The notes under the pieces were generated by a model. The model did no database searches and was not told the origin of the DNA. It saw nothing but the letters and a program-made list of their open reading frames with translations. From Notolepis coatsorum (taxonomy: Eukaryota; Chordata; Actinopteri; Aulopiformes; Paralepididae), in contig OZ020589.1 of assembly GCA_963971535.1 (NCBI GenBank), positions 92,019,188-92,083,187 of the forward strand: a stretch of DNA of 64,000 nt. The letters run 5' to 3'. Position 1 is the stretch's first letter; every line of letters begins with the position of its first letter. Shown here piece by piece: positions 1-11,683 of this stretch. The translations under genes were made by a program, and so were the position numbers.

Positions 1-1724
1 CGATTCGTCGGTTCAGCTGTGTGTATGTGAACCATTTCTTCACCTTTACAAAATACCTCAAGTAAAGGGTAAGGTCATAGGCTACTACGCCTTCAAACAA
101 GTCATGGCCTATGCATGGTGGGAGCCCTGGCTGGCATACATGGAAATACTTAAGAGAGTTGAAAACAGGGTCAAACTTGAGTCCCTTTACATGTGTTGCC
201 TCAGAGTCCTGTAGTTGTCGCAGTGCTTCCTTGTAGGTCTCAACTGTTCTTACCGGAAACCGGTCTGTCGGGTTGTCCATTTTATTTGTAGGGACTAAGC
301 AATACCTGCAGCAGTGACTTGCAGTACTGAAATTCTCAGTAAAGCCACCGATCGAGTGAGAGCCTAAATTGTCCCCCAGAATACATACGACTGTTGCCCT
401 ACACCACCTGGCCAGATGAAGTGACCAGTCCATGCCTCTCAAGTTCTCTAATATCTGACAGCATCCGTGCAAACAACTTTTCATGTGCAAAGTACTTAAA
501 GTACCTCTCAGGACACAGAAGCAAAAGCTGCAAGTTGTCAACACTAGAACGATAGATGGCCTCGAAGTTGGCATGTGTAAAGTAAACTCCTACAATTTTG
601 TGCTTCTTCTTTGATGATCCAAGAGGGTTCACTACCTCAAATGCATCCTGGTACAAGATAAGCTTTAAGCTTATACCTGGCTCCATGAATAAGTCGTTGG
701 ACTTGAAAACAGATCCATCGCAAATATCAGTGAACACATTAGTAGAAGCAGCATTATTTTGTGGCTTCACACACTGTTGCCACACAACTGGGTCTTTTAA
801 CATGGATCGTAAAGTATCCTGAAGTGGGATATATTGTGCATAGCACTCCCTTCTATTCTCGTCTGTGCCAAGATAAATAGCCTGTGGGTGCACATATGAA
901 AAGTTCTTTTGGAAGAACATCTTTCTTCTGTGCCCAGTGGAAAGGTGAGAGCTGCACAGCGAATGCAAATCTGCTTCTCCCAAAATACTCAAAACACTGT
1001 CAATATCAGTCTCAGACAAGTTTGTTTTAGCTCCCATTAACTTTTTGAATTCCTTCTTAGTGTACCGATGACACGCATCATTCAAACTGTCAATTTCTTC
1101 AACAATAATCTGTATTGTTGATGATGGAATGAGGCATTTAGCCTGCAGACGCATGTAAAAAAGGCATAGATTTTTTTGATACAGGGCTCTCATTTCAGTG
1201 TCATCTGGCATGTCGTCAGATGAACTTGCTACATGACTTTCATCTAAATCCCTTTGCACCTCAGCGGAATCCTGAGTAGACTGCGATTGTGTAGGGCCAG
1301 GGGTTACAAACAACTCTGTTTGATTAATATGCAACCGTGCGATATGGCTAGTGAATGATGATTTTACTTTATAGGTTTTGTCACAATTTGCAAATGGACA
1401 TTTTACTGTCTCTTTTTTCAATATATGCAATTTCAGATGTGCAATGACATCCCTGAGATTAGTATATTGCTCCTGACAACTTGCGGCCTCGCATTTTAAT
1501 GAACATCCTATATAATTTCTTTGTGAAGCAGAGATGGTCCTGTGGTCACGGTACATATGTTTTTTCAAAGCAGTATACTTCAGAAACTGATGTTTGCAGT
1601 CAGCCACACCACAAGGGAATTGCTTGTTTGCTTCATGTCTATGAAGTAACTGATGGTCAACATAACGTTTAAGCGATTTGAATGACAGGCCACAGGACTT
1701 ACATTTACATGTATGACCAGGCAT
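1..1724 (-). pseudogene. C2H2 zinc-finger/transposase-like protein, frameshifted, cut by window edge
   Basis: The reading frame starts at the ATG ending at 1724 and runs 441 codons to a TAG at 399-401. Four C2H2-type fingers lie in the first ~135 residues (about 8-29, 37-61, 75-100, 107-132), followed by an acidic linker and a long globular part. At 399-402 the frame shifts by one base. The other frame is then open to base 1 and carries a GDNLGSH-x-GGF block, a CRYC pair and GHDLFEGVV. I recognise the layout as a multicopy teleost 'uncharacterised C2H2' family. The GD..GF..A..CRYC and H-LFEGVV blocks resemble TNP2-type transposases of CACTA/Plavaka elements (inference), so this is probably transposon-derived. 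The shift makes this copy a likely pseudogene. A tiny intron there is implausible. Confidence 0.7.
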
Positions 1725-2570
1725 TTTTCAGAAGTTAAGTATTCCCTCAAATCTCATGTTACATCTAACAATTCCAGGAAGTTCTGTGTGTGTGCATGTG
1801 TATATAACCTGTCCTAAATCTGCAGATAGGCTAAATGTTGCAACTGATGAAGCGGAACTGCAATCCAAACTGTTGAGACAAAATAAGTGGAAGTGAAGCA
1901 CAAATAAACTTCAAAAAAGGTTATTTCTAGTGCCGTCAGGCAATTAAAAAAATTTATCTAATTAATCGCATTTTAACCGCATAACCATTTTAGGCCTGAT
2001 ATTTTATATTCTATAATCATATTTCAAATTGCATGCGTCCGGATGGCAGAATTCAGTACTGTATCTACAAAACCTTCTGTTGTATTTTTGTTCAATAAAC
2101 AATGTGGACTAGGCCAACAGTGACTTTCATGAAGAATGGGGAAAAAAAGTATTGAAATTGACCCAGTTTTAGCGTTTTTATCAAACATTTTGTCTGCCCA
2201 ACACAATCACCGCACGTGCATATTTTAAGCAATGGTTCATATGTAATCGAAATGATCGTCACAACAGGTGCAGGGCACCAGGGGGCGCTGAGAGTCACAC
2301 AGCTAGTGGCATGGCACTGATATATGCTTGCTACTACTAGCCGAATGAAAATGTATCTGTTTCACCTAACACTATTGCTCCGTGATTATAGCCACCCATC
2401 TCTAAAGCCACAACCACGTTACCATATTTGTAATAATGTAAATCATTGTGTCGTTGTACACATATTGTGTTTATAACGTTAGTAGCTAACATAGCTTAGC
2501 TTGGTAGCTATTGTGCTAACAAAATATCCCGACATCCGGCTCGCTGGCCGGCATGAACGGCCGACCCAAA
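1725..2570. other. No gene recognised
   Basis: AT-rich, with no convincing exon, repeat unit or RNA gene. One CTCF-like motif near 2275 is listed separately. The first bases upstream of the zinc-finger gene's ATG (1725-1800) could be its 5' leader. Confidence 0.4.
2275..2288 (+). promoter_or_regulatory. CTCF-like binding motif
   Basis: GCACCAGGGGGCGC matches the vertebrate CTCF core (CCASYAGRKGGCRS) at 13 of 14 positions. A motif match alone does not show occupancy. Confidence 0.35.
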
Positions 2571-2836
2571 ATGGTTCTCTCCTCTCTGTACACCCCGTCC
2601 CCACGGGTACCCTGCCGGGGGGCCATGGACGCGACAACGGCGACAATGGTGGCAGCCTGTAGGGCATAGATATCTATAATAGAATATAGATGTCTATGCT
2701 GTAGGGTGCTCGAGCCCGTAAAGGCTAGTGGTTCACGATAGCTATGAGCTAACAACGGCCGCCGCTGTTGTCGCGTCCACAAGCTCCTCCGCAGGACACC
2801 CGCGAGGACGGGGGCACACAAAGAGGAGAGAACCAT
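2571..2836. repeat. Imperfect inverted repeat with nested hairpin
   Basis: The left arm (2571-2645, starting ATGGTTCTCTCCTCT) is matched in reverse complement by 2758-2836 (ending AGAGGAGAGAACCAT), with several mismatches. The ~110-bp loop contains a second palindrome at 2667-2700 (CATAGATATCTATA against TATAGATGTCTATG). No transposase and no clear target duplication were seen. It could be a degenerate MITE/foldback or a structured GC-rich promoter. Confidence 0.6.
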
Positions 2837-4252
2837 AGGCTAACGTCAGTGTAGTGGTCCTGACTGTAGGCAGCAGGGACGGCGGAGCTATATACTATAT
2901 AGGCTAACTGTGATGCACCTAGTGGGCCACCATTGAACTAGTACTATGACCCGGACGGGCAAGGCATTTCCTGAAGTGACGTCACGGCCGTGCTAGCTTT
3001 TAGATTCGGCTCATTAATATGCACCTGGCTGTAGTGACGTCGGCGTTTGATAAGCTTTTTTGATTCGCACGTGCATGTTATTCGTGCGTGGACCTTTTTA
3101 ACTCTTTCAGAGTGGCATTTCCGGTGTCAAATGGAAAAAAATAAATAATGAAATTATATACCAATGATGTAAACTACCCAGAATTGATCAGTAGGGTTTA
3201 ACCTGGAGGTTGGGCTTTAATCATCTTTAGGATAGAGGGGGGTATCATGCACCCCCCGGAAATATACTTCTAACCAGTGTTTCTAGATTTGAAAGTTGTC
3301 AGAGTGTCCCATGTATCATTTATATGCAAATTAAGGACATGATTATCAAAAAACCGCAAACAAATCTGTTTAATATATCTCAGCCAATATTGCAGATAAC
3401 TGAACCAATTTGGACAAGTCAATCAGGGCAAGCTTATTTGACGCATATCTCGCCTAGAAAGGCTTTCGAAATAGTGAAATGCCATTTGATGGTAGAAATT
3501 CGTTTGTTTTCACTCATAAGATGGCGGCGGTCATAAGATGGCGGCGGTCTCGTAACAATAACCTGCAAACCATCCACGTGGTACATACATGTACATAGGC
3601 GCCGCTATACTATAGGTGGCAGTGAGATCCTGCTGTAACAACCTCTGTGGAAATATTATCACATTTAAAAAAAGATAAAATCTCCTAAGTTTTAACCTTA
3701 ACCTAAACAAACGTATTGCTGAAAATATACACTCTATGACTGCTGTCATATACTGCAGAGAACTCTTTCATGGCAAATAAGTAATCTGGTCTTTCCAAAG
3801 ACATGCAGGACACGTGTGCATGAATACACCTTAAATGATTTTCGAATATAATGCAAAGTTTTGTTCATATTGATTCTACCAAGTGTATACTTTTTATTTC
3901 TGAATTTCCCATTCTTAATTCTTACATGTGTGCATGAACACATTCATTGCTTTAGCTGCTTTGCACGAACAAACATGTACGCTAGCATATTGTTACGGTA
4001 AAATACGTGGAAATGTACATTTTAAGACAAGACGACAGTCGCAGATTTCTATTATATAATGACTATTTGAAAACAATGACTTAATATAAATGTCTTACTG
4101 GGTCGGGTCTTGCTGCTGTTCCTGTCTTTCAGGGCGGAAAAAGTTTTTTTTTTTGTGTAATGACGATTTATATAAGAACCTCCCATGCGCAGAACAGCTT
4201 GCATAGGTATCTGTGTCTTTTGCCGGTAGCTAAATGACAATGTAATTATAAT
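2837..4252. other. No gene recognised
   Basis: Mixed composition with no recognisable exon or element. A CpG-rich piece (2940-3080) and two tandem YY1-like sites (3518-3545) are the only notable signals. Confidence 0.4.
3518..3545 (+). promoter_or_regulatory. Two tandem YY1-like motifs
   Basis: AAGATGGCGGC occurs at 3518-3528 and again at 3535-3545 in a direct 17-bp repeat. This is the strong YY1 consensus, common just downstream of promoters. A third copy at 52000-52010 sits inside a hAT element, so these could be element-borne. Confidence 0.35.
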
Positions 4253-4253
4253 G

Positions 4254-4306
<53 letters not shown>
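4253..4306 (-). repeat. (TTGA)n microsatellite, tail of LINE-A copy
   Basis: About 13 TTGA units abut the 3' end of the minus-strand LINE-A copy. On the element's own strand the tail reads (TCAA)n after CTGCAATCTGTTAATAAA. Other LINE-A copies end in (ATTC)n, so the tail unit differs among copies. Confidence 0.8.
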
Positions 4307-6475
4307 TAAAAGTTTATTAACAGATTGCAGAATGGGTACAGTGCAGTACAGCTCAATACATACAATTGTTAAGGGGATGCAGACCAGAGAAAGACTTCCC
4401 CCATTTTCAATTCATCATATGTACACGACTTACAGATAGACAGTACTGCTACATCTATACATTTATGACATACCAGATTTGCAAATACAGTACTGTTTGT
4501 GATACAAAAAGTGTCCAGAAAAAGAGTGTATATACATTTGACGTCGAAACTGTATACATTGGAGGAGGTTGGGTAGGTGGGGTGGGGTTGGGTGGGGTGG
4601 GGGGGGGGGGGGGGGGGCTGTACATTGGAGGTGGGGGGGGGGGGGGGGGTTGGGCAGGGGGGGGGGGGGGACAACTGGGTTAGGAAATGTTTCAACTCAT
4701 TCAGAACGCAGCGGCCCGCCTGATCTCAAACCTACCGAAGTCGGCCCATGTCACCCCACTTCTTAGGGACCTGCACTGGCTCCCCATTGCTGCACGAATC
4801 CGCTTCAAGGCCCTCGACCTAGCATACCGTGCGGCAAAGGGAACCGCTCCCGCCTACCTCCGGTCAATGGTTTCTAACTACACACCCTCAAGACCCCTAC
4901 GCTCTGCATCTTCTGGCCGCCTCAGACCTACTCCTATCCAAGCTCCGGGAGGGTCATCAAAGAGAAGTCGCCTATTCTCAGTCCTTGCCCCACAATGGTG
5001 GAATGAACTATACCCACCCCAGTTAGGACAGCCGAAACACGTCCAATCTTTCGCCGTCGACTAAAGACGCACTTCTTCAACCATTATCTGAATAAAAAAA
5101 AAAATATCTAACCCTAACTAACCGTACTGTCATGCACTTGTCCTAATAAACTAACCAGCACTCAACACTTTGATGAACATTGTTGCTCAGCTTGTGCCCT
5201 TCCTGATGGCTTGTCGTACAGAACAATCAAGTCGCTTTGGATAAAAGCGTCAGCTAAATGACTAAATGTAAATGTAAATGTAAATTTGTAGGGGCCATGT
5301 TTCGAATTGCAGTATCCCGTATAGGTGTTCTTTGAGGGTGTTTTTGAAAGTGGGTAGTGATTCACATTCCTTTACAGCTTTGGGTAGGGCGTTCCACATT
5401 GATGTGGCATAATTGCGAAACGTGTTTAGTTCATTGTTTGAGCCGAATCTGGGTTTAACATGATTTGTTGAGCTTCCTCTAGTGGTTGTGGTATTCACTG
5501 ACCTTTGGGAAGTATTTTGACATGTACATGGGTACCTTAGTCGTATAGTGTATCTTGTAGACCAGGCCCATTGCAAGTTGCTGTACTCTGTCGTCTACTC
5601 TAAGCCATCCTATGTTGTCAAAGTGGGCAGGGGTGAGGTGGGTTCTGGGGGTAAGGTCAAGTAGTAGTCTGACCAGTTTGTTTTGTGATGTTTGTAATTT
5701 AGATTTAAGCGCCTATGAGGTGCTTTGGTACCATGAGGTGCACGCATAGTCGTAGTATATTGAATGAGGGCTCCTGCCAGAGTCTTCAGGGTATTCTTGT
5801 TTCTTGAGAGGAGATCCGGTACAAGAATCTAGTTCGTTGGTTGACTTTTTTTATTACATTGGATGCCATTTTGTCACAGGAAAGATTTGCCTCTAGGATG
5901 GAACCCAGGTAGGTAATTTCGTCTTTCCTTGTGACAATATTGTCACCCATGCACTGCAACTGAGAAGCCGTCGGTCTTGCTGAGTTTGTTATTTGAACCG
6001 AAGAGAATGGACTCTGTTTTGCCCATGTGTAATGATAGTTTGTTATCAGCGAGCCATATGCAGATTTTGCCTATATAGTTCCGAGCTGAGGGTTTTTTCA
6101 ACCTGCAACTTGTTCTTGTCAGAGACCAGCATGGCTGAGTCGTCCGCAAACAGGAACAAGTTGCAGTCACAGGCTGACGACATGTCATTTGCATAAATTA
6201 GGAAGAGTAGCGGTCCTAGTATGCTTCCTTGTGGAACACCACAGCTCACTGTGAGGGGGGGGGATAGAGTATACCGTTTACCTCTACCATCTGTTCTCTC
6301 CCCTCCAGGTAGGATTGCATCCAGCTCACTGATAAGCTATCAAAATCAATTGCTTTTAGCTTGTCAATCAGAATGGAGTGATTGACAGTATCGAAGGCCT
6401 TTTGTAGGTCCAGCATGACCATGCCGCAGTATTTGCCCGCGTCCACCTCTTGTTTGATGTGGTCGTTCAAATAGA
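4307..6475 (-). mobile_element. LINE-A, 5'-truncated non-LTR retrotransposon copy
   Basis: Minus-strand reverse-transcriptase pieces include LDLQKAFDTVNH (6246-6470), GVPQGSILGPLLFL and FADDSA (6046-6249), KTESILFGSNNK (5943-6100), and a C-terminal block ending NTFRNYATSMWNALPKAVKE (5290-5576). The pieces are in different frames, so the copy is dead. The 3' UTR (4307-4686) contains G-rich runs that are hypervariable between copies. It is interrupted by an L2 tail at 4687-5285. The RT type fits the CR1/L2/jockey group. I could not assign a named family. Confidence 0.8.
4687..5285 (+). mobile_element. L2-like LINE, 3' fragment inserted in LINE-A
   Basis: The coding part (4687-5064) contains QNAAARLI, LRDLHWLPIAARI and PSRPLRS, the usual C-terminal end of fish L2/CR1-type RT proteins. 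The 3' end contains GCTTTGGATAAAAGCGTC followed by a (TAAATG)n tail, a very common fish L2 tail. LINE-A sequence resumes on both sides (compare 39170-39200), so this is a nested insertion in the opposite orientation. Confidence 0.8.
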
Positions 6476-6477
6476 GG

Positions 6478-7735
6478 AGGCATGTGTCAGGGAGCAGCTA
6501 GATATATAGCTTAGCACAAGGGCTGGAAGCAGTAGGGAGCAGCTAGCTATATAGCTTAGCACAAGGGCTGGAAGCAGTATAGGGACCAGCTAGCCTGCTT
6601 AGCACAAGGGCTGGAAGCAGTAGGGAGCAGCTAGCTATAGCTTAGCACAAGGGCTGGAAGCAGTATAGGGACCAGCTAGCATATAGCTTAGCATAAGGGC
6701 TGGAAGCAGTAGGGAGCAGCTAGCTATAGCTTAGCACAAGGGCTGGAAGCAGTATAGGGACCAGCTAGCTATAGCTTAGCACAAGGGCTGGAAGCAGTAT
6801 AGGGACCAGCTAGCCTATAGCTTAGCACAATGGCTGGAAGCAGTAGGGAGCAGCTAGCTATAGCTTAGCACAAGGGCTGGAAGCAGTATAGGGACCAGCT
6901 AGCCTATAGCCTAGCATAAGGGCTGGAAGCAGTAGGGAGCAGCTAGCTATAGCTTAGCACAAGGGCTGGAAGCAGTATAGGGACCAGCTAGCTATAGCTT
7001 AGCACAAGGGCTGGAAGCAGTATAGGGACCAGCTAGCCTGCTTAGCACAAGGGCTGGAAGCAGTAGGGAGCAGCTAGCTATAGCTTAGCACAAGGGCTGG
7101 AAGCAGTATAGGGACCAGCTAGCCTATAGCTTAGCATAAGGGCTGGAAGCAGTAGGGAGCAGCTAGCTATAGCTTAGCACAAGGGCTGGAAGCAGTATAG
7201 GGACCAGCTAGCCTATAGCTTAGCACAAGGGCTGGAAGCAGTAGGGAGCAGCTAGCTATAGCTTAGCACAAGGGCTGGAAGCAGTATAGGGACCAGCTAG
7301 CTATAGCTTAGCACAAGGGCTGGAAGCAGTATAGGGACCAGCTAGCCTGCTTAGCACAAGGGCTGGAAGCAGTAGGGAGCAGCTAGCTATAGCTTAGCAC
7401 AAGGGCTGGAAGCAGTATAGGGACCAGCTAGCTATAGCTTAGCACAAGGGCTGGAAGCAGTATAGGGACCAGCTAGCCTATAGCTTAGCACAAGGGCTGG
7501 AAGCAGTAGGGAGCAGCTAGCTATAGCTTAGCACAAGGGCTGGAAGCAGTATAGGGACCAGCTAGCCTATAGCTTAGCACAAGGGCTGGAAGCAGTAGGG
7601 AGCAGCTAGCTATATAGCTTAGCACAAGGGCTGGAAGCAGTAGGGAGCAGCTAGCTATAGCTTAGCACAAGGGCTGGAAGCAAGCAACTATAGCCTATAG
7701 TTTAGCACAAGGACTGGAAGTAGGGAGCAGCTAGC
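6478..7735. repeat. 43-46 bp minisatellite, about 28 copies
   Basis: The monomer contains AGCTTAGCACAAGGGCTGG, followed by a TAGGGAGCAGCTAGCTA or TATAGGGACCAGCTAGC variant. The two variants alternate, giving a higher-order dimer. The palindromes AGCTAGCT and GCTAGC recur in every unit. It separates two unrelated RT fragments. Confidence 0.9.
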
Positions 7736-7789
7736 GCTCTGTAAAAAAATTAACTCTGACGCACAGAGATGAAATTGATGAAATTGAAT

Positions 7790-8170
7790 TGGGTGATGGT
7801 GTTGGAGGTCTGACCCCCCACCCTGACCGCCTGGGGTCTTTCACTCAGAAAGTCCAGTACCCAGGCGCTCAGGGCGGAGCTCAGACCCAGCTCGATCAGC
7901 TTGTCCACCAGTCTGGTGATGGGGACTATGGTGTTGAACGCTGAGCTGTATGAACAACAGTCTCACATAGCCCCCCTTCTGACGGTCAAGGTGAGAGAGG
8001 GTGCTGTGCAGTACCTGGGAGACCGCGTCGTCAGTGGACCTGTTTGTCCTGTATGCAAATTGCATAGGGTCCATATCACTGGGGAGGGAGGCACAAATGT
8101 GGTCCTTGACCAGCCTCTCGAAACATTTCATGACCACAGAGGTGAGTGCCACCGGTCTGTAGTAATAACT
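7790..8170 (-). pseudogene. Reverse transcriptase fragment, Rex1/CR1-type LINE
   Basis: The minus frame contains [17 protein letters not shown] and [18 protein letters not shown], typical of the RT N-terminal blocks of fish CR1-group LINEs. It then shifts frame near 7985, after which [28 protein letters not shown] and ERPQAVRVGG follow. Neither end of the element is seen. It is broken by the shift and by truncation. Confidence 0.7.
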
Positions 8171-8218
8171 GTGAATTGAACTTGCATTGCTGCACTATAG
8201 TCCATCCGTTGCAAGTCA

Positions 8219-8365
8219 ACGCCCCCCCCCCCCCCCCCCCCCCCTCCATCCATTAACTCAACTGGACTGTCACTGTAATATTTATGTACAGTTGTACAGT
8301 GTCCCCCACCCACCCCTCCTACCCAACCCCCCCACCCACCCAACCACCTCCAATGTACAGTCAGA
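8219..8365 (+). mobile_element. C-rich remnant of LINE-A 3' UTR
   Basis: A run of about 25 C, then TGTACAGTTGTACAGTGTCC and CCACCTCCAATGTACAG. The same blocks occur at 12655-12760 and, in reverse, in the LINE-A 3' UTR at 4560-4630. No RT is attached. Confidence 0.5.
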
Positions 8366-9516
8366 TTGGTTATTTTTGGTTGAGGTTGAAAAAGCTATGT
8401 TGATTCAATATTTAATTACAGATACCATTTCAACATTTGAAAAACTGTCGTTGAATCAATTTAGTAGATTCCCCCTCCCCTCCTCCCCCTCCCCTCCCCT
8501 TCGAGAGGGTATAGTCCTAAGCAACTCGCGAGACCTAGAAGATCTCACGGGACTTGAGGTATTCAAACACTTTGGCGCGATGGATGGTGTCTTCACTGAC
8601 TGCTTGACAAATAGTCTGAGCCAAACTCCTTGGTAAGTCATTGACAATATTATGTATTATGCCATTCACATACCATAATCTTGCTGTCATCGTTTGACTA
8701 CATGCTACTTTGTGAATTATTACCGTGGTGGCAACTAGTAGGCTAGAACGAAGCTTGTTAGCATTATTAGCTAACATGCTAGATGGTACTTAACTGGTAA
8801 GTGAGTTCTTATGGGAATAGTATGATTCCGTTCAGATACCATCACCGGGCTGTTATCGTTTGACTAAATGTTATCTCTGTGCCGTGGCAAATAGTTTGGA
8901 GCTTGTTTGAGCAAATAGTGATGCATATTATTATAGCTACTAACGTTAGCTAGCTAGCATGCTAGCTAACGTTATTCTGCGATTTTGTTTCGTGATTAAA
9001 ATGTACGTTTTTAATAGTTACATAAGCATTGTTGTAACTAGTGTTAACAAATACTTTATTATAGTTCAATTGTGTTAAACTTGGGACACAGCCATGGCTC
9101 TATTTTATTTCGTTTTGTATGTGAGGCATTTTAGCTTGCAGTTGTTGTGTTGCATTGTGGGTCTTCAGCACAAAGTAATCCCTTGCTGAGGGTAAGATGG
9201 TTTTCTGTCTGCTCAGACTCAGAATACTTAATTAACATGATCTGTGCTTCATAAAAAAACAGATATTATTTATCTGGTTTTGGTTATTTTGCACAGTAAA
9301 TACTTATTCAGGCCTACCTGCAATTCAGAATTTAATCCAGCAGGGCGGCAGTGATGTTCATTCTGCCTTTTGTTATATATAAAAAATGGGGCTTTGAAAG
9401 ACTGACATATTTGAACTTCTAGCTCCTGCTACTCTAAACATATATATATATAATATACACAGTCTTGATAAATTGCATACAAGGTTTTTTGAATATTTTG
9501 ATCGTCTTCTTTTTAG
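8366..9516. other. Possible promoter and first exon of a plus-strand spliced unit
   Basis: A candidate first exon ends at 8632 with a consensus GTAAGT donor and has a CTCGCGAGA motif upstream at 8525. If joined to the next exon at 9517, the ATG at 8580 would meet a TGA at the junction, so this exon is either noncoding or not part of the gene. The rest (8640-9516) is AT-rich with an AT-repeat near 9440. Confidence 0.35.
8525..8533 (+). promoter_or_regulatory. CTCGCGAGA promoter-type motif
   Basis: Matches the TCTCGCGAGA element found in CpG-island promoters and bound by BANP. It lies ~100 bp upstream of a candidate exon donor. A second similar site (ATCTCGCGAG) is at 11671-11680. Confidence 0.3.
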
Positions 9517-10610
9517 AATTCGCTGGCAATCATCGCCGCTATCAAGGTGAGTTAACTAACACATTCTCAAATCATGTTTTGTTTTTACCACCAGACATGC
9601 GCTAGGTATATGGAGCTAGGTACACTTTAGGTTATATGGTGCTCATTGATAACTACTTTGATGGTGCTTATTTTTTCCTTATTTTGTTAATTATGTTGCT
9701 CTTTCTCTAGGAATGCCAATGTATAACTCCAGCCCCTATTACCACACTGCCATTGATTCAGCTCAGTAAGTATTATCTTTCAATTCAATATTGTCTGTCT
9801 CTCTCACCCCACTTCAAACTTCACACCTTTATCTGTGTTTTCATCTCTGTCTTTCTGTCTCTCTCACCTCGACCCCCTCCACTTCACACAACACCTACAT
9901 TGCCAAAGCCTTTGTCATTTGATGACACAGCAGTGCTATGTCTGTCTCTCCCTCTATCTCCGTCTCCCTCTCTCACTGGCATAACATTTTTATTGTCGTA
10001 TTCAATATTTCAGAGATTCTTCGCCAGAGGAACTTGAAGCCATTCCTGAATTACCACCAGAGACCAGCAGTTGCACGCAGGCAGAGACTGCCTGTAGCGT
10101 GAGTTGAATTTTATACACAAGTTCACTGGTGTTTATTCTTATATAAAACGTCTCTAAAGACGTATGTTTACCTTTGCATTGATTGGCGGATTTTTGACTG
10201 AAGACATTGGATCTTTCCTGCTCTCCCATCCAAGTCCCAGGTTGTAATGACGTAATCATGACACTTAGTTGATTTTGAGTAGACAATTACTCGTTGCATC
10301 TGGGCTCATAGTCATAGCCATATAGGAATGACCGCTACACCGTCCCGCCAATAGCGGCCGAGGGAGGGAGAGTTAAGCGATTTCTTTGTCATTCAGACAG
10401 ATTCTCCTATCTGCACCTATCTGACACGTATAGCCACTGATGGTGGAGAAGTGCTGTCCAATTAGCCATTTTGGGGAAATTCAGGCATAAAATAATATTC
10501 TGTTGTGTGTCACTGTCAAACAATCCAATATTTCAGAGATTCTTCGCCAGTTGCGGGAAGTATGTCACCACCTGAAGACGCACACCACCACCTGAAGCCC
10601 ATGTAGAATT
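9517..10610 (+). CDS. Unrecognised small multi-exon gene, candidate
   Basis: Four intervals have good AG/GT borders: 9517-9546, 9711-9765, 10014-10098 and 10537-10610. Joined, they keep one reading frame open from the first base to a TAG in the last exon. The predicted peptide is short and basic, contains KILRQRNLKPFLNYHQRPAV, and matches no family I know. The last exon and its flanks repeat the start and end of the third: both begin CAGAGATTCTTCGCCAG, and both donors read GTGAGTTGAATTTTATACA. That indicates an exon duplication. If 10537-10610 is skipped, the exon at 11345 also stays in frame for 20 codons before a stop. No convincing start codon was found. It may be a lncRNA or a decayed gene. 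Confidence 0.35.
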
Positions 10611-10960
10611 GTGAGTTGAATTTTATACATGATAGATCAGTGGTTCTCAAACTTTTTACACCAAGTACCACCTGAGAATGTAGCTGGCTCTCCAAGTACC
10701 ACCATATGACCGGTGTTAAAATACAGTCTATTCAGCTATGCACAGTTCACGCAGAAGGCAAATGTATTCCTAATACCATTATTTATTGTTAACTTTTGTC
10801 AGACACAGCCACAATGTACAAAGGGATAGCACTAGAACTAGCAAACGCGTCCACACAACTCATACAATGCAAGGGCATTGAGAACATAATAACTAACATT
10901 CTCACATAGCAAGTGAGAAAATTAAGAACAACTGTATTTCAGCAAATGTACTTAATCTCT

Positions 10961-11005
10961 ATCTCTCTCTCTCTCTCTCTCACACAGCAAGCAATTGTCC
11001 ATCAT

Positions 11006-11049
<44 letters not shown>

Positions 11050-11070
11050 GCACACACACACACACACACA
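10961..11070 (+). repeat. (CT)n and (CA)n microsatellite
   Basis: Two CT runs and one CA run with small interruptions. It lies between candidate exons of the plus-strand unit, so it would be intronic. Confidence 0.9.
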
Positions 11071-11344
11071 ATTATTTTGTTACAAAAACTTAATTTCCTG
11101 CATTCTGGTGCAGGACTTTTTGAAATTTTACCCTTTAAATGCCAGTTTGTGTGATGGCATCACAAATTATTGTTAAAATAAACACACAAAGTAAAATATG
11201 TTCAATAGGATAGGAGCCCCGCATTTAGTGATCTAGGAGGCAAGTATTTTGTAATAAGATCAGATAGATAGAGCAATCACAAAATAAAGAAATGAGGCTC
11301 ATCGTGCTCGCAAGCCACTGTCTAAAGTCTAATTGTGTTCTCAG

Positions 11345-11471
11345 AGGGGATGACACTGGTGATCTACACCTCTACCAGAGGCCAGCAGCCAGAGGGGGAC
11401 CCTGCTGACCACAAGGCCATCTGAATCATCCTATGCTGAATTGACATGGATGGCATCTCCCTTAAGCTGAT
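11345..11471 (+). other. Candidate exon of the plus-strand spliced unit
   Basis: Acceptor TTCTCAG at 11338-11344 and donor GTGAGT at 11472. In frame with the exon ending at 10098 it adds about 20 codons, including a YQRPAARGGPC tail, and then a TGA. It is a possible alternative 3' coding exon. Confidence 0.35.
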
Positions 11472-11683
11472 GTGAGTATAACTTCCATGTACAAACACAA
11501 ACACACCCACTCTATCTATATCTCTCTTCTAGGACATGTCATCATCATCAAACCTTTATTTAATTCTTGGGAGAACAGTAGGGTTGTAAAAAAAAGTGTA
11601 AACATCTTCAAATCATTATTAACACATCCACGCTGTAAAGGGTTATTGCCCGCCATGCTTTGACCGTCAGATCTCGCGAGTAG

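Noticed and set aside
4366..4766. Gly- or Pro-rich frames near 4.4-4.8 kb, 8.2-8.6 kb and 48.6-49.6 kb
   Set aside because: Translations of G-rich runs in the LINE-A 3' UTR.
6478..7735. CRISPR-like array
   Set aside because: Units are contiguous with no unique spacers, and the context is a vertebrate genome. The same applies to the 84-bp and 37-bp arrays.
8187..8636. 149-codon plus-strand frame ending in an ATG-bearing candidate exon
   Set aside because: Its first half is a translated C run, and joining its end to the next exon creates a stop. Retained only as a possible noncoding first exon.
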